Shown here one piece after another: positions 7,789-17,036 of a DNA stretch of 42,979 bases. Position 1 is the stretch's first letter; each line of letters starts with the position of its first letter. Below the pieces are notes generated by a model. The model saw nothing but the letters and a program-made list of their open reading frames with translations. It was not told the DNA's origin and did not search any database. Both the position numbers and the translations under genes were made by a program. Source of the stretch: Mesorhizobium temperatum (lineage in GTDB: Bacteria > Pseudomonadota > Alphaproteobacteria > Rhizobiales > Rhizobiaceae); contig NZ_NPKJ01000028.1 of NCBI RefSeq assembly GCF_002284575.1, positions 1-42,979 of the forward strand, in the 5' to 3' direction.

Positions 7789-8607
7789 ATGAAGGAAGCG
7801 CTTGATCGTCTCGTCGAGAGGCTGGACGGGCTGGCGCCCGCCACGGCGCTGGTGCTGGGTTCGGGCCTTGGCGGGCTTGTCGACCAGGTCGAGGACGCTG
7901 TCCGGATTCCCTATGCCGAATTGCCGGGTTTTCCCAGAAGCGGCGTCACCGGCCATGCCGGCGAGGTGGTGGCGGGACGTTTTGCCGGCACACCAGTGCT
8001 GATGCTGTCCGGCCGCGCCCACTACTACGAGCACGGCAACGCGGCTGCGATGCGGCCGGCGCTGGAGGTGCTCGCCGGCCTCGGCATCTCGAAACTGATC
8101 CTCACCAATGCCGCCGGCTCGGTCGATCCGGACATGGGGCCGGGCTCGGTGATGCTGATCACCGACCACATCAATTTCTCGGGTTCCAACCCGCTGATCG
8201 GCGAGCCAAGCGATCGCCGCTTCGTCGGCTTGACCGAAGCCTATGATGCCGGCCTTCGGGCGGCGATCGAGAAGGCGGCGAAGGCGACGGCTACCGCCTT
8301 GCACAAGGGCGTCTATATGTGGTTTTCCGGGCCGTGCTTCGAGACGCCCGCCGAGATCCGCATGGCGCGCATCATGGGTGCCAACGCGGTCGGTATGTCG
8401 ACCGTGCCGGAGGTTATTCTCGCCCGTTTCCTCGGCCTGCGCGTCGCCGCCTGCTCGGTCATCACCAACCTTGCCGCCGGGATGACCGGGGCGGAGCTTT
8501 CGCACCAGGAGACCAAGGACATGGCGCCGGTCGGCGGCGCGCGGCTGGCGACAGTTCTCCAGCGTGTGTTCCAGGATGGGTTGCCGGAGCGTAAGGTCCC
8601 GGCCTGA
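7789..8607 (+). CDS. punA: Purine-nucleoside phosphorylase (trimeric class)
   Basis: The product splits purine nucleosides with phosphate to free base and ribose-1-phosphate. The 272-aa sequence shows the trimeric PNP hallmarks: GSGLGGL at residues 24-30, GHAGEV at 55-60, RAHYYEHG near 76-83, FSGPCFETPAEIR at 179-191 and TNLAAGM at 226-232. It starts 19 bases after cdd and its stop overlaps the deoA start by one base (TGATG), so cdd, this gene and deoA form one operon. Base preference (guanosine, inosine or xanthosine) cannot be decided here. Confidence 0.93.
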   Translation: MKEALDRLVERLDGLAPATALVLGSGLGGLVDQVEDAVRIPYAELPGFPRSGVTGHAGEVVAGRFAGTPVLMLSGRAHYYEHGNAAAMRPALEVLAGLGISKLILTNAAGSVDPDMGPGSVMLITDHINFSGSNPLIGEPSDRRFVGLTEAYDAGLRAAIEKAAKATATALHKGVYMWFSGPCFETPAEIRMARIMGANAVGMSTVPEVILARFLGLRVAACSVITNLAAGMTGAELSHQETKDMAPVGGARLATVLQRVFQDGLPERKVPA

Positions 8608-9926
8608 TGCTTCCCCAGGAAATCATCCGCAGCAAGCGCGACGGCCACAAGCTGTCGACGCAGGAGATCGCCAGCTTCATCGAGGGCGTGACCGCAGGCA
8701 CCGTCTCGGACGGGCAGGTCGGGGCGTTCGCCATGGCGGTGTTCTTCAACGGCATGAGCCGCGACGAGGCGGTGGCGCTGACGCTGGCCATGCGCGATTC
8801 CGGCGACGTGCTCGATTGGTCGGACCTGCCGGGTCCAGTCACCGACAAACATTCGACAGGCGGCGTCGGCGACAATGTCTCGCTGATGGTGGCGCCGATC
8901 GTCGCCGCCTGCGGCGCCTATGTGCCGATGATTTCCGGCCGCGGTCTCGGCCATACCGGCGGCACGCTTGACAAGATGGATGCCATCCCCGGCTATATCA
9001 GCCAGCCGGATGTTGCGGGCTTCCGCAAGGCGGTGCTCGAAGCCGGCTGCGCCATCATCGGCCAGACTGCCGATCTCGCGCCTGCCGACCGCAGGCTCTA
9101 TGCGATCCGCGACGTGACGGGAACCGTCGAATCGGTGCCGCTGATCACCGCCTCGATCCTGTCGAAGAAGCTGGCCGCCGGCCTGCAGTCGCTGGTGCTC
9201 GACGTGAAGGTCGGCAATGGCGCCTTCATGGAAAAATCCCGTGACGCAACAACACTGGCGAACAGCCTGGTCGAAGTCGCCAATGGCGCCGGACTGAAGA
9301 CCTCAGCACTGGTCACCGGCATGAACGAGCCGCTGGCGTCGGCAGCCGGCAACGCGGTCGAGGTGCGCAATGCCGTCGATTTTCTCACCGGCCGCGTCCG
9401 CGACCGGCGCCTGGAGGATGTGACGCTGGCATTGGCCGCAGACATGCTGCAGTCAGCCGGGCTGGTGTCGTCCAACCAGGACGGCATGCGGCGCGCCGCC
9501 GAGACGCTTGCCGGCGGCGGTGCGGCCGCCGTCTTCGCGCGCATGGTGGCGGCGCTCGGCGGTCCGGCCGACTTCGTCGAGAACCCGGAAAAATACCTGC
9601 CGAGGGCGGCGACGGAGTTTGCGGTCAAGGCCGCCGAAAACGGCTTCGTCACCGGCATCGCCACCCGCGACATCGGGCTCGCCGTCGTCGGGCTTGGCGG
9701 CGGGCGCATACGACCGGACGACAGCATCGATCATGCGGTCGGCATCACCCGGCTGCTGCCGGTCGGCGCGGAGGTGCGGGCCGGTGAAGCGCTGGCGCTG
9801 GTCCATGCCCGCAATGCCGGGGATGCCGAAGCGGCCGCCGCCGCCGTGCTTTCGGCCTATGCGATCGGCGCTTCGAAGCCGCCTGCGGAAAAAACCGTGA
9901 TCCGGCGGATCCTGCCGCGCGGATGA
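8607..9926 (+). CDS. deoA: Thymidine phosphorylase
   Basis: DeoA converts thymidine or deoxyuridine plus phosphate to base and 2-deoxyribose-1-phosphate. The 439-aa protein has the family motifs TDKHSTGGVGD (phosphate site, about residues 79-89), SGRGLGHTGGTLDK (about 112-125) and LDVKVGNGAFM (about 198-208). Length is normal. It is translationally coupled to the phosphorylase gene before it. Its stop codon abuts the stop codon of the gene on the opposite strand without an intervening base, leaving no room for a separate terminator. Confidence 0.95.
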   Translation: MLPQEIIRSKRDGHKLSTQEIASFIEGVTAGTVSDGQVGAFAMAVFFNGMSRDEAVALTLAMRDSGDVLDWSDLPGPVTDKHSTGGVGDNVSLMVAPIVAACGAYVPMISGRGLGHTGGTLDKMDAIPGYISQPDVAGFRKAVLEAGCAIIGQTADLAPADRRLYAIRDVTGTVESVPLITASILSKKLAAGLQSLVLDVKVGNGAFMEKSRDATTLANSLVEVANGAGLKTSALVTGMNEPLASAAGNAVEVRNAVDFLTGRVRDRRLEDVTLALAADMLQSAGLVSSNQDGMRRAAETLAGGGAAAVFARMVAALGGPADFVENPEKYLPRAATEFAVKAAENGFVTGIATRDIGLAVVGLGGGRIRPDDSIDHAVGITRLLPVGAEVRAGEALALVHARNAGDAEAAAAAVLSAYAIGASKPPAEKTVIRRILPRG

Positions 9927-10490
9927 TCACTGGACGAGCAGCAGCGCGCCGTTTTCGACCTGGTATTTTTCAAGCCGCTGGAGAAAACTCAGGCCGATCA
10001 AATTGGTGCGCAGCGCCTTGTCGTCGAGCACTACCGCCTGAACGCCGTCGACCGTGATCTTGCCGATCTGCAGCCGATCGACGGTCACCAGGGCAGCCTT
10101 GATGGCGCCGTTGGCGGTGTTGACCTGGTGTTTGAAGTCCGACGCGTTCAGCGAAATGCCGATCCTGCGTGCCGTCGAACTGTTGATGGCGACCAGCGTT
10201 GCGCCGGTGTCGATCATGCCGTCGACCGTCCGACCGTTGAGCTTGAACGCCGACGTGAAATGCCCGCGCGCGTCGGCGGTGACCACGACCTTGCGGCCGA
10301 GCGGCTGCGGCGTCGCCGGTCTGTCGGGAACCGCAGCCAGGTTCAGGTCCGTTTGCGTTTCGACCTCCGGCCTGGCCCCGACCGCCGATTTCAGCAGGCC
10401 ATCGAACATCTGCGGATTCGACTGATAGAGCATCGGGAACGACGCCGATGTTACGGCGAGCACGCCGAGGATGAGAAGATTGCGCAGCAT
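9927..10490 (-). CDS. Membrane-anchored retropepsin-like aspartic protease (TIGR02281 type)
   Basis: The 187-aa protein has an N-terminal hydrophobic segment (residues 1-20) that could be a signal anchor. After a linker, a single clan AA aspartic protease domain follows, with the catalytic IDTGATLVAI at about residues 93-102. Bacterial retropepsin-like proteins of this type are periplasmic and membrane-tethered and would act as dimers; their substrates are mostly unknown. The ATG at 10490 is chosen because it directly starts the anchor and has AAGG upstream; a start at 10514 adds eight charged residues. It converges on deoA. Confidence 0.8.
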   Translation of the reverse strand: MLRNLLILGVLAVTSASFPMLYQSNPQMFDGLLKSAVGARPEVETQTDLNLAAVPDRPATPQPLGRKVVVTADARGHFTSAFKLNGRTVDGMIDTGATLVAINSSTARRIGISLNASDFKHQVNTANGAIKAALVTVDRLQIGKITVDGVQAVVLDDKALRTNLIGLSFLQRLEKYQVENGALLLVQ

Positions 10491-10597
10491 GGACCGGCCT
10501 TCGTGAAGGCCCATGCTTATCGCGACATGGTGTTTGCGGCTTTAACAGATGCGGAAAGCGGCCGTTTGCGTAAACGATCGGTAAACGACGGGCACGG

Positions 10598-11227
10598 TCA
10601 TTTGGTCCCGTACAGACGATCGCCGGCGTCGCCGAGACCGGGCATGATGTAGCCCTTCTCGTTAAGCTGGCGGTCGATGGAAGCGGTGAAGACCGGGACA
10701 TCGGGATGCGCCTTGATGAAGCGTTCCAGGCCCTCTGGCGCCGCCAGCAGGCAGAGGAAGCGGATGTTGGTGGCGCCGCGCCCTTTCAGCTTGTCGATCG
10801 CCGCGATCGCCGAATTGGCGGTCGCCAGCATCGGATCGACGACGATCACCAACCGGTCGGCGAGATCGCTCGGCGCCTTGAAGAAATACTCGACGGCTTC
10901 CAGTGTTTCATGATCGCGGTAAAGGCCGATATGGGCGACGCGCGCCGCCGGCACCAGGTCGAGCAGGCCTTCGAGCAAGCCGTTGCCGGCGCGCAGCACC
11001 GAGGCGAAGACCAGCTTCTTGCCCTCCAGCGTCGGCGCTTCCATCGTCTCGATCGGCGTTTCGATCGTCGTCGTCGTCAGCTCGAGATTGCGGGTGACCT
11101 CGTAGCCAAGCAGCAGCGAGATCTCGCGCAGCAGCCGCCGGAAGCCGGCCGTCGAGGTTTCCTTCTTGCGCATGATGGTCAGCTTGTGCTGGACAAGCGG
11201 GTGGTCGACAACGGTGACGCCCTTCAT
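10598..11227 (-). CDS. upp: Uracil phosphoribosyltransferase
   Basis: Upp condenses uracil with PRPP to UMP and so recycles uracil released by the deaminase and phosphorylase steps. The 209-aa sequence contains the PRPP-binding motif [11 protein letters not shown] at about residues 130-140 and the C-terminal [18 protein letters not shown] that forms the uracil site. A GGAG lies ten bases before the ATG. Its gene lies 129 bases from add, both on the minus strand, with a small repeat between them. Confidence 0.97.
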   Translation of the reverse strand: MKGVTVVDHPLVQHKLTIMRKKETSTAGFRRLLREISLLLGYEVTRNLELTTTTIETPIETMEAPTLEGKKLVFASVLRAGNGLLEGLLDLVPAARVAHIGLYRDHETLEAVEYFFKAPSDLADRLVIVVDPMLATANSAIAAIDKLKGRGATNIRFLCLLAAPEGLERFIKAHPDVPVFTASIDRQLNEKGYIMPGLGDAGDRLYGTK

Positions 11228-11248
11228 GGTGGTCTCCTAGCTGCGCAG

Positions 11249-11362
11249 GTGAATAGTGGATGGTGAATAGTGAATAGTGAATAGGTTTGCGAGTCCTTGG
11301 TTCAGCGGAAAAACTCGCGGTTGTCGGACCGAAGCGCCGGGTAAACCATTCACCATTCACCT
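11249..11362. repeat. Inverted and tandem GTGAATAG repeat between upp and add
   Basis: The left side reads CAGGTGAATAGTGG and then repeated GTGAATA units. The right side reads ACCATTCACCATTCACCTG, so the ends are inverted copies. The add stop codon lies inside the right arm. It looks like a small rhizobial intergenic repeat; mobility is not shown. Confidence 0.5.
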
Positions 11363-12331
11363 GCCCTTGACGTCGAGCCGGCCCAGCAGCATTGCTTTGG
11401 TCTTCCTGTCGACGAAGGCGGCCTCGATGGCGGTTCTGGTGACGGCGGCGAGCGCCTTGTCGTTCATCGAAAAATGCTCGGCGGCAATGTCGTATTCGCG
11501 CTTCAGCGACGTCCAGAAATAGGGCGGATCATCGGAATTTAGCGTCACCTTGCAGCCAGCCGCCTGCAGTGCCGGAAAAGGGTGATCGGCGAAACTGTCG
11601 AAGACCTTCAGCGCGATGTTGGAGCTGGGACAGCATTCGAGCACGACGCCTTCGTCGGCGATGCGACGGACAAGGTCGGTGTTTTCGATGGCGCGCACGC
11701 CATGGCCGATGCGGGCGGGGCGGATGTGGTCGAGTGCGGCCTCGACGCTCTCCCAGCCCATCAATTCGCCGGCATGGACGGTGATGCCGAGGCCGGCCTC
11801 GCGCGCGATTTCGAAGGCCCTGACATAATCCTCCAGATCGCCCATCCGCTCGTCGCCGGCAACACCGAAGCCGGTGACCAGCGGATGCCCGCAGCGGGCG
11901 GCGAAGCGCGCCGCCTGCTCGATCGATTCGACGCCGGCGTTGCGCACGCCGGTGACGATCATGCGGCCCTCAATGCCGGTCTTGGCCTTGGCGCGCGCCA
12001 TGCCTTCGCCGAGCGCGTCAGTATAGGCCTTGGGCGACAGGCCGGCCTTGCCGGCGTGGTCCGGCGAGGTGAAGATCTCGGAATAGATGGCGCCGTCACG
12101 GGCGAGGCTGGTCAGGTAATGATCGGCCAGCCGCGCATAGTCCTCTTCCGTGCGGAACAGGTCGGAGGAGAAGTCATAGGCGGCGAGGAAGGAGGTGAAG
12201 TCGTGCCAGACGAAAGAGCCATTCTGAATGTAGGGTGAGGTGTCCTTGCCGTATTTCTGGGCCTGGCGGACGACGAGTTCGGGCGCCGCTGCCCCTTCGA
12301 TATGGCAGTGCAGTTCCGCTTTCAAAGGCAT
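11357..12331 (-). CDS. add: Adenosine deaminase
   Basis: The 324-aa metal-dependent hydrolase deaminates adenosine (or possibly adenine) at C6. Metal and catalytic residues are visible: HCHIEG at residues 8-13, HAGE at 186-189, His210 in RIGH, and NSDDPPYF at 265-272. The same fold covers adenosine deaminases and the Aah1-type adenine deaminases, which differ in a few pocket residues. The surrounding nucleoside genes favour adenosine, but adenine remains possible. Its start is 146 bases from the divergent ubiE. Confidence 0.88.
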   Translation of the reverse strand: MPLKAELHCHIEGAAAPELVVRQAQKYGKDTSPYIQNGSFVWHDFTSFLAAYDFSSDLFRTEEDYARLADHYLTSLARDGAIYSEIFTSPDHAGKAGLSPKAYTDALGEGMARAKAKTGIEGRMIVTGVRNAGVESIEQAARFAARCGHPLVTGFGVAGDERMGDLEDYVRAFEIAREAGLGITVHAGELMGWESVEAALDHIRPARIGHGVRAIENTDLVRRIADEGVVLECCPSSNIALKVFDSFADHPFPALQAAGCKVTLNSDDPPYFWTSLKREYDIAAEHFSMNDKALAAVTRTAIEAAFVDRKTKAMLLGRLDVKGR

Positions 12332-12477
12332 GCAGTCATCCCGTCAGGTCTGTCCAGCTCGTCGACATAAGTACGATTTCACGACCGAGAAGCGCGGCCG
12401 AACACCGCGCCTTAAACAATAGCGTCGGCACCATCGATCGGCTATGGTCCCGCCGGTTTTATGGCGGATCAAAAATA

Positions 12478-13254
12478 ATGTCGGTTGAGAGAACCACGGC
12501 CGTTGGCGGCATGGAAACCTCCTATGGTTTCAAGCGTGTAGGGGCAGGCGAGAAGCAGTCCCTGGTCAACGACGTTTTTCACAAGGTCGCGAACCGCTAC
12601 GATCTGATGAACGACCTGATGTCGGCCGGCCTGCACCGGCTGTGGAAGGACGCCATGGTCACATGGCTCAATCCACCGAAACGACCGGGCTGGAGCGTTC
12701 TCGACGTTGCCGGCGGCACCGGCGACATCGCCTTCCGCATCGTCGAGGCGAGCGGCAGGAACGCCCATGCCACCGTTCTCGACATCAATGGCTCGATGCT
12801 TGCCGTCGGCCGCGACCGGGCCGAGAAAAAGGGCCTGACGGCAAATACCGATTTCGTCGAAGCCAATGCCGAGGAGCTGCCTTTCACCGACGCCAGTTTC
12901 GACGCCTACACGATCGCTTTCGGCATTCGCAACGTGCCGCGCATCGATGTGGCGCTTGCGGAAGCCTATCGCGTGCTGAAGCCCGGCGGGCGCTTCCTCT
13001 GCCTCGAATTTTCCGAGGTCGACATGCCGTTGCTCGACAAGGTCTATGAGGCGTGGTCGTTCAACGCCATCCCCAGGATCGGCAAGGCGGTGACCGGCGA
13101 CGACGAGCCCTATTCCTACTTGGTCGAATCGATCCGCAAATTTCCCAATCAGCAGAATTTTGTGGCGATGATTTCCCGCGCCGGCTTCGAGCGCGCTTCC
13201 TTTCGCAATTATTCCGGCGGCATAGCTGCGCTTCATTCGGGCTGGAAGCTTTGA
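12478..13254 (+). CDS. ubiE: Ubiquinone/menaquinone biosynthesis C-methyltransferase UbiE
   Basis: UbiE performs the SAM-dependent C-methylation of the benzoquinol ring in ubiquinone synthesis. The 258-aa protein has the class I SAM motif [13 protein letters not shown] at about residues 75-87. The UbiE signatures are also present: [20 protein letters not shown] near 31-50 and an IAFGIRNV segment near 150. The start at 12478 fits the family N terminus. It is followed after 13 bases by ubiB, the usual alphaproteobacterial order. Confidence 0.96.
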   Translation: MSVERTTAVGGMETSYGFKRVGAGEKQSLVNDVFHKVANRYDLMNDLMSAGLHRLWKDAMVTWLNPPKRPGWSVLDVAGGTGDIAFRIVEASGRNAHATVLDINGSMLAVGRDRAEKKGLTANTDFVEANAEELPFTDASFDAYTIAFGIRNVPRIDVALAEAYRVLKPGGRFLCLEFSEVDMPLLDKVYEAWSFNAIPRIGKAVTGDDEPYSYLVESIRKFPNQQNFVAMISRAGFERASFRNYSGGIAALHSGWKL

Positions 13255-13267
13255 GGCGAGCGCAGTC

Positions 13268-14842
13268 ATGAGCAGTGTCGGCGCTGGTTTCAGGCTCGTG
13301 CGGGCCGGCTGGGTGCTGGTCCGCGAAGGCGTCGTCGCGGCGCTGCCGGGCGACGAGCTCTTCGGTCTGCCGAAACTCGGCTGGCGGATGGCGCGGCTGT
13401 TGACCCGCCGCCGCGCGCTTGCCTATGAGCGTGGCGACCGGCTGGCCAAGGCCGTCGTCCGGCTCGGCCCATCCTATGTCAAGCTCGGCCAGTTCCTGGC
13501 GACCCGGCCCGATGTCGTCGGCAACGACATAGCTCTCGATCTCGCCATGCTGCAGGACAAGATGCAGACCTTTCCGCAGGCCGAGGCCATTGCGGCGATA
13601 GAGGCCTCGCTCGGGCGCAAGGTCGGCGAACTCTACGCCAGTTTCGGCGAGGCCGTTGCCGCGGCTTCGATCGCTCAGGTCCATTTCGCGGAAACCCTGG
13701 AGAACGGCGTCGGTTCGCGGGTGGCGGTGAAGGTCATCCGGCCGGGCGTGCGGCGCCGCTTCTTTCGCGATCTCGAAAGCTATTTCCTCGCTGCCCGCCT
13801 CCAGGAAAAATACATCCCGTCGTCGCGCCGGCTGCGGCCGGTCGAAGTGACCGAGACGCTGGCCCAGACCACCAAGATCGAAATGGATCTGAGGCTCGAG
13901 GCGGCAGCGCTTTCGGAGCTCGGAGAGAACACCAAGGATGATCCCGGCTTTCGCGTCCCGACAGTCGATTGGGAACGCACCGGCCGCGATGTGCTGACCA
14001 TGGAATGGGTCGACGGCATCAAGATGAACGACATTGCCGGCCTCGCTGCCGCCGGCCACGATCTGAAGGCGATCGCCGCCAATCTGGTCCAGTCGTTCCT
14101 GCGCCATACGCTGCGTGACGGTTTCTTCCACGCCGACATGCATCCGGGAAACCTGTTCGTCGAGCCCAATGGCACCATCGTCGCTGTCGATCTCGGCATA
14201 GCCGGCCGGCTCGGCAAGAAGGAGCGCCGTTTTCTCGCCGAGATCCTCTATGGCTTCATCACCCGTGACTATCTGCGCGTCGCCGAAGTGCATTTCGAGG
14301 CCGGCTACGTGCCGCGCCGGCATAATGTCGCTGCGTTCGCCCAGGCGATCCGGGCGATCGGCGAGCCGATCCACGGCCAGCCGGCCGAGACCATCTCGAT
14401 GGCCAAGCTCTTGGCGCTCCTGTTCGAGGTGACCGACCTCTTCGATATGGCGACGCGGTCCGAGCTGGTGCTGCTGCAGAAGACCATGGTGGTGGTCGAG
14501 GGCGTCGCCCGCACCCTCGACCCGGCCTTCAACATGTGGAAGACGTCCGAACCGGTGGTCGGAGGCTGGATATCGGGCAATCTCGGCCCGCGTGCTCTGC
14601 TGGCCGACGCACGCGACGGCGCCGGCGCGCTGCTGGCGCTGGCCCGCCAGGCGCCAGACCTCGCCGCCCGCACCGAGCGGCTATCGCGCGAGATCGACCT
14701 GATGGCCGAGCACGGGCTGCGCTTCGATGACAGGACGGCACACGCGATCGGCAAGGCCGAGGCGCGCCATACGCGCTCAGGCAGGCTGGCGCTGTGGGTG
14801 ATCGCGCTGACGCTGATATATATCGCCTGGAAGCTGCTCTGA
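13268..14842 (+). CDS. ubiB: UbiB, atypical kinase-like ubiquinone biosynthesis protein
   Basis: UbiB belongs to the ABC1/ADCK family of atypical kinase-like ATPases that help the membrane-bound ubiquinone complex. The 524-aa sequence has the family KxGQ motif (KLGQ, residues 72-75), the alanine-rich loop AAASIAQVH near 131-139 that replaces the glycine loop, and the VAVKVIRPG lysine segment. HADMHPGN and VDLGIAG mark the catalytic and metal-binding loops. A C-terminal hydrophobic helix (LALWVIALTLIYIAWKLL) anchors it to the membrane. Its stop codon lies at the left edge of the inverted repeat that precedes the toxin-antitoxin cassette. Confidence 0.95.
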   Translation: MSSVGAGFRLVRAGWVLVREGVVAALPGDELFGLPKLGWRMARLLTRRRALAYERGDRLAKAVVRLGPSYVKLGQFLATRPDVVGNDIALDLAMLQDKMQTFPQAEAIAAIEASLGRKVGELYASFGEAVAAASIAQVHFAETLENGVGSRVAVKVIRPGVRRRFFRDLESYFLAARLQEKYIPSSRRLRPVEVTETLAQTTKIEMDLRLEAAALSELGENTKDDPGFRVPTVDWERTGRDVLTMEWVDGIKMNDIAGLAAAGHDLKAIAANLVQSFLRHTLRDGFFHADMHPGNLFVEPNGTIVAVDLGIAGRLGKKERRFLAEILYGFITRDYLRVAEVHFEAGYVPRRHNVAAFAQAIRAIGEPIHGQPAETISMAKLLALLFEVTDLFDMATRSELVLLQKTMVVVEGVARTLDPAFNMWKTSEPVVGGWISGNLGPRALLADARDGAGALLALARQAPDLAARTERLSREIDLMAEHGLRFDDRTAHAIGKAEARHTRSGRLALWVIALTLIYIAWKLL

Positions 14843-14898
14843 CTGCAAGCAGTGACAGCAGTGCTGTCATTGCAGTCATGCTCCGGTGTCGCTATATT
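14841..14898 (+). promoter_or_regulatory. Promoter and overlapping dyad of the toxin-antitoxin cassette
   Basis: A TTGCAG (14870-14875), 17-base spacer and TATATT (14893-14898) make a good promoter. A long inverted repeat, GACTGCAA-gcag-TGACAGCA with TGCTGTCA-TTGCAGTC (14841-14877), overlaps the -35 box. Binding by the ribbon-helix-helix antitoxin would give autorepression; it could also end ubiB transcription, although no T tract follows. Confidence 0.5.
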
Positions 14899-14917
14899 AG
14901 GTCGCGGGAGCGCGATC

Positions 14918-15127
14918 ATGGCACGGATTACTGTCCGCAATGTGGATGAGAGTGTCATGCGGCGACTGCGTGAGCGTGGCGCCGCGCGTGGCGTTTCCAT
15001 GGAGCAGGAGGCGCGGGACGTGCTCGCCGCATCCGTTGGGCTTCCGACCACCAAAGGTTTCGACTCGTCGGGCATTGCAGCCGAGGACGAAGCCAAGTTC
15101 AGACCGACGACACGGGGGCAAGGGTAG
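14918..15127 (+). CDS. FitA/VapB-like ribbon-helix-helix antitoxin, first copy
   Basis: This 69-aa protein begins ARITVRNVDESVMRRLRERG and then GVSMEQEARDVL, the ribbon-helix-helix DNA-binding domain of FitA-type antitoxins. After about residue 47 it diverges from the second copy and ends early with a short polar tail, so the toxin-neutralising C terminus may be altered. Start at 14918 has GGGAG upstream. No toxin follows directly; three bases later a second antitoxin gene begins. It may be a duplicated DNA-binding partner or a remnant whose own toxin was lost. Confidence 0.75.
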   Translation: MARITVRNVDESVMRRLRERGAARGVSMEQEARDVLAASVGLPTTKGFDSSGIAAEDEAKFRPTTRGQG

Positions 15128-15129
15128 TT

Positions 15130-15384
15130 ATGGGCACCCTGACCATTCGCAATCTCGACGACGATCTGAAGCAAAAGCTGCGCGAGCGGGCTGCCAGACA
15201 TGGCGTGTCAATGGAGCAGGAGGCAAGAAATCTGTTGCTGAAGGATGTGGCAGCCGCCAAAAAACGCGATGGGGATGTCGTTACGGCGGAGGAAATCCTC
15301 GAATACGGCCGACGACTGCAACGAGCAGATTTTGATCAGAAGAAATTCACGGATGACCTCTGGTCCTTCATAGAGGAAGAATGA
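15130..15384 (+). CDS. FitA/VapB-like antitoxin, second copy
   Basis: The 84-aa protein has the same ribbon-helix-helix start (TLTIRNLDDDLKQKLRERAA, then GVSMEQEARNLL). It adds a longer C-terminal part ending FTDDLWSFIEEE, the type of acidic, aromatic tail that wraps PIN toxins in FitAB complexes. Its last codon overlaps the toxin start (ATGA). It is therefore the probable cognate antitoxin, blocking toxin activity and repressing the operon. Confidence 0.85.
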   Translation: MGTLTIRNLDDDLKQKLRERAARHGVSMEQEARNLLLKDVAAAKKRDGDVVTAEEILEYGRRLQRADFDQKKFTDDLWSFIEEE

Positions 15385-15788
15385 CCGTGGTGGTCGACAC
15401 CTCAGCGATCGTGGCCATCCTGAAGCAGGAGCCCGATGCTCCGGCAATCGCCCAGCGCCTCGCCGGAAATCAGCGGATATTGATGAGCGCCGCGACTCTG
15501 ATGGAATGCGGCACAGTAATTGTCCGACGCTATGGCGCGGCCGGCACGGCCGAGTTGACGGGTCTTCTTGCTAGGCTCAAAGTCACGATCGTCGCGCTCT
15601 CCGCCGAACATGCGCAAGCCGGAATTGAAGCCTATGCACTGTATGGCCGAGGTACTGGCCATCGTGCCAATCTCAACATGGGCGACTGCTTCGCCTACGC
15701 TCTGGCCAAGACCCGAAACCTGCCGCTGCTTTTCAAGGGCGACGATTTCATCCATACCGATATCGAACCGGCGCTGAAGCCGGCATGA
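15381..15788 (+). CDS. PIN-domain ribonuclease toxin, FitB/VapC type
   Basis: The 135-aa protein is a PIN-domain Mg2+-dependent endoribonuclease. Acidic residues expected in the active site are visible: Asp6 in VVDTSAI, Glu42 in LMECGTV, Asp102 in NMGDCFAYALA, and late aspartates in FKGDDFIHTD. Studied VapC toxins cleave tRNA or rRNA; the target here is unknown. It is translationally coupled to the second antitoxin. The cassette sits between ubiB and coaBC, genes usually adjacent in related genomes, which suggests insertion. Confidence 0.88.
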   Translation: MTVVVDTSAIVAILKQEPDAPAIAQRLAGNQRILMSAATLMECGTVIVRRYGAAGTAELTGLLARLKVTIVALSAEHAQAGIEAYALYGRGTGHRANLNMGDCFAYALAKTRNLPLLFKGDDFIHTDIEPALKPA

Positions 15789-15813
15789 CATCGGACAAGA
15801 ACTGGTCTTGGGC

Positions 15814-17031
15814 ATGACCCTCTCCGGCAAGCGCATCCTGCTGATCATCGGCGGTGGTATCGCCGCCTATAAGGCGCTCGACCTGATCCGCCGGCTGCGC
15901 GAGCGGGGCGCTGCCGTGCGTGTCGTCATGACTGCTGCGGCGCAGGAGTTCGTGACCACGCTATCGGTTGGAGCGCTGTCGGCCGACCACGTCTTCACCG
16001 ATTTGTTCGATCGCAATGACGAGCACGATGTCGGCCATATCCGCCTGTCGCGCGAGGCCGACCTTGTGGTCGTGGCGCCGGCCACCGCCGATCTGATGGC
16101 GAAGCTTGCCAACGGCCATGCCAACGACCTTGCCTCCACTGTGCTTCTCGCCACCGACAGGCAGGTTTTGATGGCACCGGCCATGAACCCAAAAATGTGG
16201 TCGCATCCGGCGACCCGGCGCAACCGCGCGACGTTGCACAAGGACGGCATCGCATTCATCGGCCCGGCGAAGGGCGAGATGGCCGAGAGCAACGAGGCGG
16301 GCGAAGGCCGCATGGCCGAGCCGCTGGAAATCGTCGCCGCTATCGAGGCGCTGCTCGATATCAGGCCGAAGCCGCTGGCAGGCAGAAAGATCATCGTCAC
16401 CTCTGGGCCGACGCATGAGCCGATCGACCCGGTGCGCTACATCGCCAACCGTTCTTCCGGCAAGCAGGGCCATGCCATCGCGGCGGCGCTGGCAAGGCTG
16501 GGCGCCGATGTGCGCCTCGTCTCCGGTCCGGTTGGCATTGCCGATCCGGCTGAGGTCACCACACTGCATGTCGAAACCGCGAACGAGATGAAGGACGCGG
16601 TCGAACAGCTTCTGCCGGCGGACGCGGCCGTATTCGTCGCTGCGGTTGCCGACTGGCGCAGCGAGACTTCGGCCGGCGAGAAGATCAAAAAGGTGGCGGG
16701 CGAGGGGCCGCCGGCGCTGCAGATGGTCGAAAATCCTGACATTCTTGCCGGTGTCGGTCATCACCGGAAGCGGCCCGGCCTGGTCGTCGGCTTCGCCGCC
16801 GAGACGCAGGATCTCGTCAGGAACGCCGAGGCCAAGCTCAGGAAAAAGGGCGCCGATTTCATCGTCGCCAACGACGTGTCCCACGAAGGTGGGGTGATGG
16901 GCGGCGACCGTAACAAGGTGCGGATCGTCTCGAAGGCGGGTGTCGACGAATGGCCCGAGATGAGCAAGGACGAGGTGGCGACGCGGCTTGCAACACTGAT
17001 CGCCGAGCGGCTTAAGACGGTTGTCGTCTAG
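15814..17031 (+). CDS. coaBC: Bifunctional CoaBC (phosphopantothenoylcysteine synthetase/decarboxylase)
   Basis: CoaBC makes 4'-phosphopantetheine from phosphopantothenate and cysteine in coenzyme A synthesis. The N-terminal flavin-dependent CoaC half has His75 (GHIRLSREAD) and Asn125 (APAMNPKMW), at the same positions as the E. coli catalytic residues. The C-terminal CoaB half starts near residue 190 with VTSGPTHEPIDPVRYIANRS and SSGKQG. The position of E. coli Cys158 is occupied by Glu/Ser in GEMAESNEAGEGRMAEP, and the 405-aa protein has no cysteine at all. The ATG at 15814 is used; an in-frame TTG lies six bases earlier. Confidence 0.94.
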   Translation: MTLSGKRILLIIGGGIAAYKALDLIRRLRERGAAVRVVMTAAAQEFVTTLSVGALSADHVFTDLFDRNDEHDVGHIRLSREADLVVVAPATADLMAKLANGHANDLASTVLLATDRQVLMAPAMNPKMWSHPATRRNRATLHKDGIAFIGPAKGEMAESNEAGEGRMAEPLEIVAAIEALLDIRPKPLAGRKIIVTSGPTHEPIDPVRYIANRSSGKQGHAIAAALARLGADVRLVSGPVGIADPAEVTTLHVETANEMKDAVEQLLPADAAVFVAAVADWRSETSAGEKIKKVAGEGPPALQMVENPDILAGVGHHRKRPGLVVGFAAETQDLVRNAEAKLRKKGADFIVANDVSHEGGVMGGDRNKVRIVSKAGVDEWPEMSKDEVATRLATLIAERLKTVVV

Positions 17032-17036
17032 TCAAT

